Assembly (NCBI RefSeq): GCF_029873635.1
Contig: NC_080421.1
Span: 124,001 to 188,000 of the forward strand
DNA: 64,000 bases
Origin: Malania oleifera
Taxonomy: Eukaryota > Streptophyta > Magnoliopsida > Santalales > Ximeniaceae
Direction: 5' to 3'
In this document: piece by piece, positions 33,501 through 45,500 of the stretch
Layout: each line of letters opens with the position of its first letter
How positions within the stretch are numbered: position 1 is the stretch's first letter
The notes under the pieces: model-generated
What the model was told of the DNA's origin: nothing
The model's input: the letters and a program-made list of their open reading frames with translations, nothing else
Database searches by the model: none
Position numbers and translations under genes: made by a program

Positions 33501-36500
33501 CTGTGGTAGATCTCACAAGCATAAAACCAAATTGACTTTATGAGACCTTCATTTCTAACCTTAAACTTTGTTCAACTACCCTTTCCCATAGTTTCATCAT
33601 ATGACTCATAAGTTTAATTCCACAATAGTTATTATAATTTTGAATATCTCCTTTACTTTTGCATATAGGTATTGAAGTGTTTTTCCTCCACTCATCTGGC
33701 ATTTTGTTAATTTTTATAATTGTATTAAATAAATTAGTTAACCATATCATTCCGTTATCTTCTTTCTAAATTTTAATTGGGATGTTATCTGATCCTATAG
33801 TTTTCCTATTTTGCATCTTTTTTAGTGGAAACTTAACTTTCATTAACTCTAATTTTGCAAATAAATCTCATATTTTTATTTTCTTTCCTCATTTGAAAAT
33901 TCTAAGTTTAAACCTTCTATTGGTTTTCATTTAATAGCTTACTAACGTAACTTCACCATCTTTCTTTAATGTCTTCGTCCTTAACCAAAACAATAGCAGC
34001 CTCACTTTTTACACTTTTTACATTTCCTAAGTCCTTACTCCTTTCTCTTCCTTTCTCTAACTTTATCAAGTTTAAATATATCTCTTTCCCCTTCTTTTGT
34101 ATCTAATTTATCATACAACTATTAAATGATCTGTATTTAGCTTCACTAACGGCTTTTTTTACAAACTATTAGAATTTTGAATATCTCCTTTATTTTTGTA
34201 TATAAGTATTAAAGTGTTTTTCCTCCACTCATCTGGTTTTGTTAGTTTTTATAATTGCATTAAATAAATTTGTTAACCATATCATTTTGTTATCTCCTAA
34301 GCATTTCCAAACTTCAATTTGGATGTTATCTGGTCCTATAGCTGTCCCATTTTTCATCTTTTTTAGAGCAAACTTAACTTTATTAACTCTAATTTTGCAA
34401 ATAAATCTCATATTTTTTAGTTTTTTTCCTCATTTGAAAATTCTAAATTTAAGCCTTCTATTGGTTTTCATTAAACAACTTACTAAAGTAATTTCGTCAT
34501 CTTTCTTTAATGTCTTCATCCTTAACCAAGACAATATCATCCTCACTTTTAAACATTTTACATTTCCTACGTTCTTACTTTTCTTTTCTCTAGCTTTAGC
34601 AAGTTTAACTATATATCTCTTTCCCCTTCTTTTGTATCTAATTTATCATACAAACTATTAAATGATCTGTATTTAACTTCACTAACAACCTTTTTTGCAT
34701 CTTTTCTCGTCTCCTTGTACTTTTCAAAGTTATCCCTGTTTCTACATTTTTGTCACATCTTATACCAAATTCTTTTTGTCTTTACGGCTTTTTGTACATC
34801 TTTATCCCACCATCAACTTTCTTTGCTATTCAAGAATCTTCCCCTTGATTCACCTAAAATCCCTTTTGCTATCTTTTTAATAGAGCTAGCTAATTTACTC
34901 CAAAAAGTATTTGTATCTATCACATCCTCTATAGTCCAATCCTCATCTTTGATTATTTTATCTTTAAATTTTATTATATTTTCTCCTTTTAGGTTCCACC
35001 ATCTAGTTCTCTTACACTGATATTTATTTTATCTTTTTTCTTCCATTTTTTAATGCATATATCTAACACTAAGACTCTATGTTGTGCGGTTAGGTTTTTA
35101 CCTAGAATAACTTTACAATCCTTACATGATAAACAATCTACCGTCTTAGTTAAAAAAAAAATCTATTTAACTTCCATTTTGTACACTTTTAAAAGTTATT
35201 AAGTGTTTTTCTCTCTTCTTAAAGCAAGTATTCATTATACTAAAATCATATGGCATAGCAAAGTCTAAGATCCTCTCCCAATGCTCATTTTTGTCTCCAT
35301 ATCCTCTATATATCCTCTCATAATTTTTATTACCCCTTCCAACTTGTCCATTCAGATCTCCTCCTATAAATATTTTCTCAGTCCCTTGTATGCTTGTATA
35401 ACACTATCCATATCTTCCCAAAATTGTCTCTTAAGATTCTGCTAAGCCGACTAGAGGAGCATCAGCACTAATGATATTTATAATTTCTTATCCTAATACC
35501 ATTTTTATTTTTATAATTCTATCCCCTACTCTATTTACATCAACAACGCTATCTTTTAAGTTTTTGTCTATAATAATTCCTACTCCATTCTTATGTTTTT
35601 CTTTTCCAGTGTACCAAAGTTTAAATCCTAATTTATCAATTTCTCTAGCTTTCTCCCCCACCCATTTAGTTTCTTGAAGGCAAATTATATTAATTCTTTT
35701 TCTAATCATTGTGTCCACAATTTCCATGCTTTTACCCATAAGTGTCCTTACATTCCAAGTTGCTAATCTAAGCCTAGTTTCCTGAATTAACTTCTTTACC
35801 TGCCCACATCCAGAATGATGCAGGAACCCTCACATATTTGACACCGTACTCGGGCGCTGACACAGCACGTTGCTTCGAGGCAACAACCTAGCCCACCCTC
35901 GCCCACTTTTCGCTACACTCGGGTGATACAAGTGCAACGCGTCGCTCGTAGGGGACACCCCCAACAAATATTCAGTAAGGATTCACATCATAGTAATCTG
36001 ACAAATTCTTGAGGGGTTGAAACCTTGGGCAAGAACAAAATTTCATAAACAAAGAGTTCAAGACTTGTCTACCACACATGCGCTGCAAAACACTTGACTG
36101 ACTACGCTAGAGATAATTCTGGTTCGTCCAAAGAGAGTGGCGTGGATGAAAATAACAAAAAGTCTTTTAAGAAGGGCAAACCCATAAGTGGGGAAGCTGA
36201 CAATAAGATGTCAACTTCAAAGAAAGTTTCTTCATTTCAAGCATCCAACACAACCAATGGTAAGGGTAAGATTATATGCTTCTTATGTCGAGGCCCTCAT
36301 AGAGTTGCTAAATGCCCTCACAAGCCATCACTTAATGCCTTAAAGCTTCCATCAAGAAGGGGGATGATAAGGATGAGGAAGATACCTCAAGGATGGGTGC
36401 AATGTGGCTAGCGATTGGAGACATAGACAAAAGAGCACCTATGCTATGGTTGATACCGAGGCTACCCATAGCTTTGTTTCACAAGCAGAAGCGAGGAGAT

Positions 36501-39500
36501 TTAACTTATCCTTGGAGAAGGATTCAGGACATATGATGCATGAAAATGGTTAACTCTATAGCCCAACGGGATGCATGAAATTGGTTAACTCTACAGCCCA
36601 ACGTATTCTAGGAGTAGCCAAGAAAAATACAGTGAAGCTTGGGCAGTGGGTTGGACATGCAAATTTCACGCTTGTGTCCTTAGATGACTTCCAAGTCATT
36701 CTTAGAATGGAATTTTTTAGGGAGACTAAGGTGGTGCCGATGCCTTTCGCTGGTTCCCTTTCTCTGATGGGAGACCATTCTTACATGGTGCAAGTTGTTG
36801 CAAAGAAAAGTGACGAAGTAAAGTTCATTTTTTGTCATGCAACTCAAGAAAGAATTGAGGGGTAACCAAATGTATCTAGCCACGCAGGTGGTAGATGAAG
36901 AAGTAGGCCAAGAGTTGGTGCCTACAACCATCCAATATGTGTTAGATGAGTACAAAAAAGTGATATCGAATAAGCTACCTAACAACTTGCCTCCACAATG
37001 GGGTGTCGAGCATAAGATCGAGTTATTCCCAAGAGTAAAGTCATGTGTTAAGGGGCATATCGGATGGTGCCTCCAGAGCTAACAAAGTTAAAAAAGCAAC
37101 TTGATAAACTATTGGAAGTGGGATATATTTGACTTTCCAAAGCAATGTTCGGAACATCAGTGTTGTTTCAGAGGAAACATGATGGGAGCATACGGATCTA
37201 TGTAGACTACCATGTGCTCAACAAGGTGATAGTTCACAACAAATATCATGCTCCATTAACTGCCAATCTGTTTCATCAGTTAAGTCATGCAAAGCACTTC
37301 ACCAAACTAGACTTGAGTCAGGCTACTATCAGGTAAGAATAGCTAATAAGGATAAACTGAAGACAACTTGTGTGACACGATATAAGGCATGATTTCTTGG
37401 GGATGCCACTCTGGTTAATGAATGCGCTCGCGATATTTTGTATCTTGATGAACCAAGTATTCCGCGAGTACCTCGACAAGTTTGTCATGGTATACCTGGA
37501 TGATATAGCTGTCCACAGTTCCACTCTGGAGGAACATAAAGAGTATCTACGGAAGGTTTTCGACAAGCTAAAGGAGAACAATTGTATGTGAAAAAAAAAA
37601 AGAAGTGTTCTTTTGCTTAACAAAACATAAAATTCCTTGGTCGTGTGAGTCAACAAGGTCATATCAGAATGGACATAGAGAAGATAAGAGTTACTCAAGA
37701 ATGGAAGATCCTAACGACAATGATGGAGCTGCATTCTTTTCTTGGTCTTTCCAACTATTACAGAAAGTTCGTAAAGGGGTACTCGAGGAGAACTGCTCCT
37801 TTAACTAAACTGCTAAAGAAAGATCAGGGATGGAATTGGACAAAGAAGTACCAAGAAGGCTTTGATTACTTGAAAGATGTCATGATGAGAGATTCAGCAC
37901 CTGACTTGGAGGAGTCTTGTTAGGGACATCCTATTACGTACAAGAGTCATAAGCTTAGTGAAGCGAAATAGAATTACACAGTTCAAGAGAAGGAGATGCT
38001 AGCAGTGATCCATTGTCACCACATGTGGCAACATTACCTACTTGGGTCAAGGTTTGTGATGAAAACAAATAGCCACTTCTTTATGCAGCCGAAGTTATCA
38101 CCCAAGTATGGCTGATGGCAAAAAGAACTAGCAGAATTTGATTTCTCATTTGAGCACAAGGCAGGGCACATAAACCAAGTTGCAGATGCACTGAGCAAGA
38201 AGGTCAAGCTAACGGCTTTACAAATGGTAACACATTTGACACTAAGGACAATTACCACGACGATGCAAGAGCGCATCAAGGAGAACTTGGCCAAAGATCC
38301 AATTGCCCACAACCTCATGAGGCTGACAGAAGAGGGCAAACCACACCAGTTGTAGATGAAAGATAGATTGCTAATGACCCATGGTAGCCCACTCTTTGTG
38401 CCACAAGTTGGAGATCTGAGGAAGCCACTATTGAGAGAATATCAAGATACCATGTAGGTCAAACATCCAGGATGGCAGCGCACTTTGATTTTACTAAAGT
38501 AGAGGTATTATTGACCACACATGCGTCATGATGTGGTAGATTATACCCAAACTTATTTCACTTACCAACAAGATAAGTTAGAGCAAAAGAATATTGCAGG
38601 GCTACTAAAGCCCCTACCAATACCAACCAGACCGTGGGAGAGTGTCTCATTGGACTTCATCACCAACCTAATCAAAGTGGGAGATGCAAGGTCTATACTT
38701 GTGATCATAGACAGGTTTCCGAAGTACGGTACTTTCATACCAAGATCAAAATATTGTTTGGCACAAGAGATGGCACAATTTTTCTTTAAGCATATTGTGA
38801 AATATTGGGATGTTCCCCATGATATCATCACTGACCAAAACTCAGGACTCACTGGCAACTTCCGAACAAAACTTTTTAGAATCCTAGATTCACATGTATA
38901 TATCATCCACATACAGACAAATAGATAAAGAGATTCAATGGGCTACTAGAAGAGTACTCACACCATTTCGTCAACGTCAATCAAAAGATATTCAATGGGC
39001 TCAATTTTGTTTCAACGCCCAAAAGAGCTCAACCAACAAGAGTCCTTTTGAGTTTGTTACAGCCCAGTAGCCACTATTACCTCACACAGTGGACAAGTTG
39101 TACAAAGGAAAGAGTCCTAGAGCATACATCTTCATCGAAGAATAGAGAGAAAATGCAGAGATTGCCCAAGCCTACTTGTAGAAAGCTTTAAAGTGGATGA
39201 AAAAGTTGGCAAATCAAGGGAGAAGACCATTGCACTTCAACATGGATGACTTGGTGCTCATTAAGTTCAATCCTAAATAGATCAGGTCACTACGAGATCA
39301 CGATAGGAGACTACTTCGTAAATATGAAGAACTAGTCCCCATCTTGGCGAAAGTCGAGAAGACCTCTTACAGGATTAACCCTCCGGCTTGGATGAAAGTA
39401 CATCCCATGTTTCACATCAACTACCTCAAGTCATTCGATGCAAACATCAAATATCCAAGCAAAAGTCGATCAACCAGACCAAAAGGGAAGATAGTGCAAC

Positions 39501-42500
39501 CTGACAAACAAGAATATGAAATCATCCTTGCAGATAAAAAGTTCACATCCTCCAGCAAGAAGTGGCACAAGGTCTTAATGAAATGGAAAGGCCTTGGAGA
39601 CGAAGAACTCAGCTGAATTTCTGCGGAATATATACAACCGTTCATGCACAAAGTTAAAGAGTACCTAGTGTCAGAGTCTACAAGGATGTCAACCACATAA
39701 ATACAGGAGTGTCATGAGCTAAGCTTGTTCAAGGCATTATGCTCGTCTCGTGTGCTTGGGATGGGTTACCATCATGTATATACAAATGTAGGTTTATTTT
39801 TCAAAAATAGTTGTCTTAGGCTAAAAATGGGAGTATGACAAGAAGAAGTTGATGTTTCCTAGTTCCAAAGTGAAAATTGCATAGAAAACTCTGCAAGGGA
39901 GGGTGAGTGTTCATCAATATGTAGAACTCACTATTCATAGTAAACGCGTTTAGCCTACTTGCCTCCCTCGCTAAACACACATTGTTAATAAAAGTGTAGC
40001 TTTAATGAATTATGTCGCTTCGATGTTTATCGCTTGCTTGCTATTACTTTCATGAATTGCTTACTATTTCCGCTCACATTTCTTTTAATGACAATGAAAG
40101 TGTTCTATTTGAAAACCGTGATAAACTTTTGGCTAGCTTGTTAAGCAACAGTGCTTTCGCTAGCATCGCACAGTCCTTCACAAAGGTGTGAAATATTCGA
40201 CTTGTGACACTTCGAGGTGATGATCTAGCCCACTGTTGCCCACTTCTTGCTACATCCAGGTGGTATAAGTATAACATGTTGCTCGTAGGAGACGACCCAG
40301 CAAATAATTGGTACGGATTCATATCATAGTGATCTAACAAGTTTTATACTATCCATCAGCTACCTAACACAACCCTCCTTTACCTGGGCTTGAGACCAGC
40401 TATGCGTGAAAAGATTGGAACATAAGTGCATCATAGGCAGAGCTGCAAATACAGGTATCGATTCCCAAAAATATTTAATCATAAAAATTAGGTGTATTTT
40501 ATTATTTGGAGATTTAATAGGTAGCTCCCAATTAAAATATAAATTCAGTTCTTCATTTCCAATAAAGTAAGACTTGTTTGAAATCCATGTTTTAAACCAA
40601 CTTACCTGTGAGCAAAGGAACCCAAAAGGACACATCATCTTTCTCCATGAAAGTTTGTCCACCTGAAGCATCCTGATTCTCTACTGCAGATGACACTTGT
40701 TCATTGCTCTTCTCACTACAAGCAAGTCCTCCATCAGCAAGTTTAACAGCACAGAATCGGAGAAATGCAATTGCATTTAGACTAACATCACTGTTGAATC
40801 TGCTATTTGTAAAGGTGATGAGGCATCTAACACAGTCCGTAAAAGTTACAGCCTCTGTCTCAGTTATATAGGGAAAATATTCTCGTACTATTTTTTCAAT
40901 AGTCTCAAATGCCAACAATACTATATTCTTTCGCTCATCAGCTGCAGCAGCCGTAAAAACCTGCGAACAAGGGCAGCAACATGTGAGAAACAAGGCATTG
41001 GCAAGGACTAAATGCCAGCTTTCAGTTATGCATATCATAGGAGATGGTACTTACCATAAAGAAATCCTCCAAATAATTAAAATCGAATAATGTATGAATA
41101 AAACTCTCTAAAGCCATCTAAACTGCCAAGTGGGGAGCTAACACATTTCTATACAGTTCTCTAATCCTACTAACTTCCTCCGGACAGCCAATACTAAACG
41201 CAAGTCGGCAGTGTTCCAGCCAGTGTTCACAACTGCTAAGACCCAGCTAAGCTTCAATCTTCTTGCAGGGATATACCCAAAAAAAAAATACAGAGCAATG
41301 CAGTATAGATAAAAAAATCATTGTTTCTAAAAATTAGAAATAAATTTCATTGAGACACCCAATGCTCCAAAAGCCTACGCAGCCTTTGAAGGCATAAAAG
41401 CCCACTTATAAACTACATAACACCACAGTCTGTCCAATGTGGCATGATCTCAGTGCACATCTATTGATCAACTCCATTCATCGCCTATTTGCTGTCCTGT
41501 TACTAGCCCTTAACTTACCCAACAAAAAAAACAAATTTAATTAACAAAATACATAGTTTTGGTGACTAGTAAAAATCACTGCAGGCATTTACCCTAGCCA
41601 ACCTTTCTGGCCATGAAAATTGATAGGATCACAAAGCAATGCAAACTTAACTTCTGTTTAGACAACTTCTGATTCAGAAGCATAACCAAATCCTAATTTC
41701 TACAAATTGGCACATTTTGTCCAATGTTCAGTGCACAGTGAATTTCAAATAAATTTGTAGTTTGGCTGGACTAATCCAAATATGCAAAACCAATTTTGGC
41801 TCAAACATTACTATAAATATCATTTTTCATTTTAAAATAAAAAATAATGAAATGATGAAAGCTTTTGCTCTAACATTCTAAGAACAGGACAAATTTCTGA
41901 AAACCCAAACAAATAATTTGGATTATTTAATTTAGTCCAATTTCATGAGAAAATTTCCAGTGTATGATCCCAAAAATTGATAATTGGCGATATCAACATT
42001 ACCATAAATACACTTTTCCATCCAGATTTCACATTACTGACACGGCTGAGGACCATCTGTGATATGCACCTAACTATTATTTCCCTAATTTCCGCAGAGC
42101 TGCTTTTCTGCATAACAATCACAAATGGTCTTAGAAACTCATTTTGGAAGTTGTAATTTGCCAGCTCTTCACGCTCTAAAAATTTCATAGCTAACTGTCG
42201 CAATGAATCCATCACAAATATTGCAACTGCAAGATTTTCTGATAAACCAACTGACACAAAGAAATCAGAAAGAACATTCCAAATGCGAGACCACACTAAT
42301 CTGATGCGATTCATATTGTAATGCCTGCAAGAAAGAAGACACAGTATTTTAGTACTCAACCCAAAAAACAAAAATCATATCTTTTTTCTTGATTGGTTCA
42401 TTAGGAAATGGATATTTTGAGAAGAACATTTTTAAGACAGATGCAAAAAATAATAATGATTATCTTACGCTATTTCAACTATTTTTGTGAGGCTGAATAC

Positions 42501-45500
42501 ACGAGGGTCTGTTGGGGACTGCAACTCTGACATAGAAACTTTACAAAGGGCCTTCACAAAAGACACTATTGCCTCACTGTTCAATCTTTGGCTATAAGCA
42601 AATATGCGGTTTAAATCAGAGTTCCCAATCTGGTCTAGCAGATCCAAATTTAGAATGAAGTTATTTATCTGTTCTGGAGTTACCAGCCCCGAAGTATTAA
42701 ACCCAATGGTGGTACTGTCATATGAACCTCCTCGAACAACAGCCATCACAACCGGATTCTGAAGAGATCCTTTTTTCTTTAGAGATGGAAAACCTGAAGA
42801 TTTCTGTAGCTTTTCTTCTGCTTCAATGGTGGTGAAAAACGATGCATCAGGCAGCACACCATCTCCCAACAGTTGCAGATGCTCAAATCTTGAAAGGCAT
42901 GTTAGTATGTGCTCCCAAGCTTCTTGAAGATAATTACCATCTTCAATGGCAATCGATATCATTGCCTGCACATATTAGAATATGTCGCTCATGTTGATCA
43001 GCACAAACTTCACACTGTAGGGCACAAATAAAAATACTGAAGGCAAATGCAAGCAATATTGCTCCCCTGCTCATAATTGGAAACAAACCTACCTCGCTAA
43101 TCCTAATCATAAAACTAGCTCTTTATAATCACTAAAGAAATGGCTTATGGTCCAAAAACAAAATGCACAAAGATATGATCATCCAATTAGTTTCATCAGT
43201 ATTCTGCATTTGAAGGCAGGCACAGGGAAGGAACTCAATTTTAAGTGTGAAGGAGCAAAAAACTAAAATTGTCATGTTTCGTTCACACAATGTCTATTTC
43301 TAAGAATAGAATGATCATAGTAAAAAGATTTGATAGCTTACAAAAGAAAAAGTGTCGTCATCATGAAGCAAATAACAACGCAAATTTTTTCTATCAATTC
43401 ATAACATGGAATAGACAAGGAATATAAATTCTGATAGTGAAATTTGGAAATTATCATTTCTAGTCCATTCCATGTTATAGATTAATAAAAAAAATTTGCA
43501 TCATCATTTGCTTCATGACAACACTTTTTCTTTCATGACCTATCAACTTGATATAGCACAAGCATTTTATTCCTAGAATAGACATCCAACAAACCAAGTG
43601 TTACCAAGTATTAAATAACCAAGCATTGATTGACTGGTTATTCAAGAATTTCAGGATGGTTAGGGAACCAACTATAAGCTTTTTCAAATTATAATGAGCT
43701 ATTGGAATTGAACTGTATTTCCAACATCACATGTAACTCCACTTTGGAAGGGAGTACACAAGAACATTCAGATGCAAGTGTTTGAGCATTTCTCAAACTG
43801 CTCCAGTGAAGCATCATTTTTTTTATCTGACAATGTACATAGGAGAGTCATAGGACTTGAGTTAAATACAATCCTGATACACTGACGCAATAAATCCTTT
43901 GAAAACTTGTGTTCAAGCTTGCATAAGTATATAGGTGTGTATCTAATATCTGTATAAGTTCATACATATGAATTCTTAATTCTCTAATGTTTATCCTCCA
44001 ATCCACATTTTATTGCGATTTTTCCTTTTCATTTCTTAAAATTGCATACCACGACAAAGTTGATTAGCCTTTCCATTCAATTCATTCAACATTGGCCACA
44101 TTCTGGAAAAGTGTTGAAATCAAGTTTCTGTCATAGTTCTGTGCATTTCCAAGGAATGTCCAACATCAAATTGAAATGCACAGGAGCTGTGTCAAACAAG
44201 AGTCTTGTCCAACAAGAAGCTCCTTGTTAAAATCATTGTGCTACATAAGGTAGGGTAGATGGCCCCTTTTGAAGATGATATATTCAACAGTCAATATATA
44301 CTTACCTGCACAGCATCAACATTTTTTTGCTTCATATCTGCAGCACAATGGAGGTAAGTAAACTTGGCCACAGTTGTGACAAAAGCATCTCTCTGCGTCT
44401 GCATACCCATCACTGCAGTAACATGAACAGCATGTCGGAATCCCTGCAGGCATTGAAAAGTAGCTGCCTTGTCATCACTCTGGTCAAGAGTCACACTGAA
44501 TGCAGCAAGCATTGGACCCCAGCAGACTTCCACCATAAACCTCAATATAGTTGCATCTGTTACGGCATAATAAACGGACCTGCAACATCACATAAAAATG
44601 GATTCCCCTTTTATTGTTATTATTAATCATAGTTTACATGAAACAAAGAGGTAAGATGCCCATAATTATTCACAGTGAAGAATTGACCCCCAATCATTAC
44701 AGTAAATAATAAGTTAGGGAATAAAAATGTAGACGCCGTCAAAAAGAAAATGGCTCATAATAATTAGAATGAAGGATTGTACCAAATCATCACAATCAAT
44801 AATATGGTACGGAAAGTAAGTGTGCGCAGAATGGAGGGGAAAAGACATGATAATACAGTTTGGGTCCCCCACTCCCTACCAAAAAAAAACAAAAAACAAA
44901 CACCTCAAAAAGAAATAGATGAAGCAAAAGAAAGAAAGAAAAATGCAGCTTCTTTCTGTGCAGCATTGACCCTCTTGCAATGGGTAGATCAGTCTCAAAA
45001 TCAACAGGCAAATTCTATTACCCCTAAAAGAAAATCTTAACATTGGGTGTATTGTATCTTTAGCTTACTCTGATTTTCCTGACTTTGCCTTGAACTGCTC
45101 CTGGATGTGCCGTATGAGAGCTCCATTTGCACCCACTGGTTTTTCTTCCGTCTGCTTCCAAGTGACTAGATTGAGTATACCGTCCAATCCCAACAATTTA
45201 TTGAAGCCATTTGCCTGCTTGTTCTGGGGTGCAGAAGAATCAGCATTCATCTTAATTTCATTTTTTACAATCTGATCATAGAGGGTGCCTAGATATTCTT
45301 CAGGTAAGTCCTTGCCATCATCTATTCCCCGGTTATTCCGAATGAAATCAGCCTTGGTCATCTTAGTAACCAATTCAATACAAAAAAAAAGAACTTAAGT
45401 CAGAATTAATTCCACACAAATAAATGTTTTCTTGCTGCATTGCACAAGGGTGTGGGTATTGAGCATCAGGTGCAGTTGCATGTCCAAATGTAAGAAAGTT

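Larger units (their letters stand above)
32354..36005 (-). mobile_element. RTE-type LINE (copy 2), near full length, inside the gypsy gag
   Basis: At the 3' end (left) an (AAC)n tail at 32354-32367 is followed by CCCACTAGGTGGGGTCAGC. The RT is at 32606-33560 and the endonuclease at 35488-35765. The 5' region (about 35780-36005) includes GCTTCGAGGCAACAACCTAG. An internal tandem duplication of period 537 bp covers about 33630-34700. The + strand open frames in this stretch are hydrophobic shadows of the AT-rich antisense. Confidence 0.88.
31720..36411 (+). pseudogene. gypsy gag, split by a LINE insertion
   Basis: The N-terminal half (about 31720-32353) has [17 protein letters not shown] near 32065-32110 and [11 protein letters not shown] near 32310, with stops and frameshifts. 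RTE copy 2 then intervenes. Gag resumes near 36020 ([10 protein letters not shown] in broken frames) and runs open from 36094 to 36411. The zinc knuckle is [13 protein letters not shown] at 36278-36315. Gag would bind and package element RNA; this one is dead. Confidence 0.75.
31170..40209 (+). mobile_element. Ty3/gypsy chromovirus-type element, decayed, both LTRs
   Basis: The LTRs are about 31170-31685 and 39710-40209. The PBS TGGTATCAAAGC is at 31688-31699. Gag, protease, RT, RNase H, integrase and a C-terminal chromodomain-like stretch follow on +. The element lies within RTE copy 1 and is itself interrupted by RTE copy 2. Its flanks (CTTCAAGGAA left, CTTCGAGGTG right) both match one site in the RTE 5' region. 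Confidence 0.88.

Noticed and set aside
32857..35677. Several hydrophobic open frames on the + strand resembling membrane proteins
   Set aside because: They are antisense shadows of the AT-rich RTE LINE. The minus strand carries recognisable RT and endonuclease motifs.
44777..45040. Lysine-rich 87-codon open frame on +
   Set aside because: It lies antisense in an intron with an A-rich composition and shows no motif.
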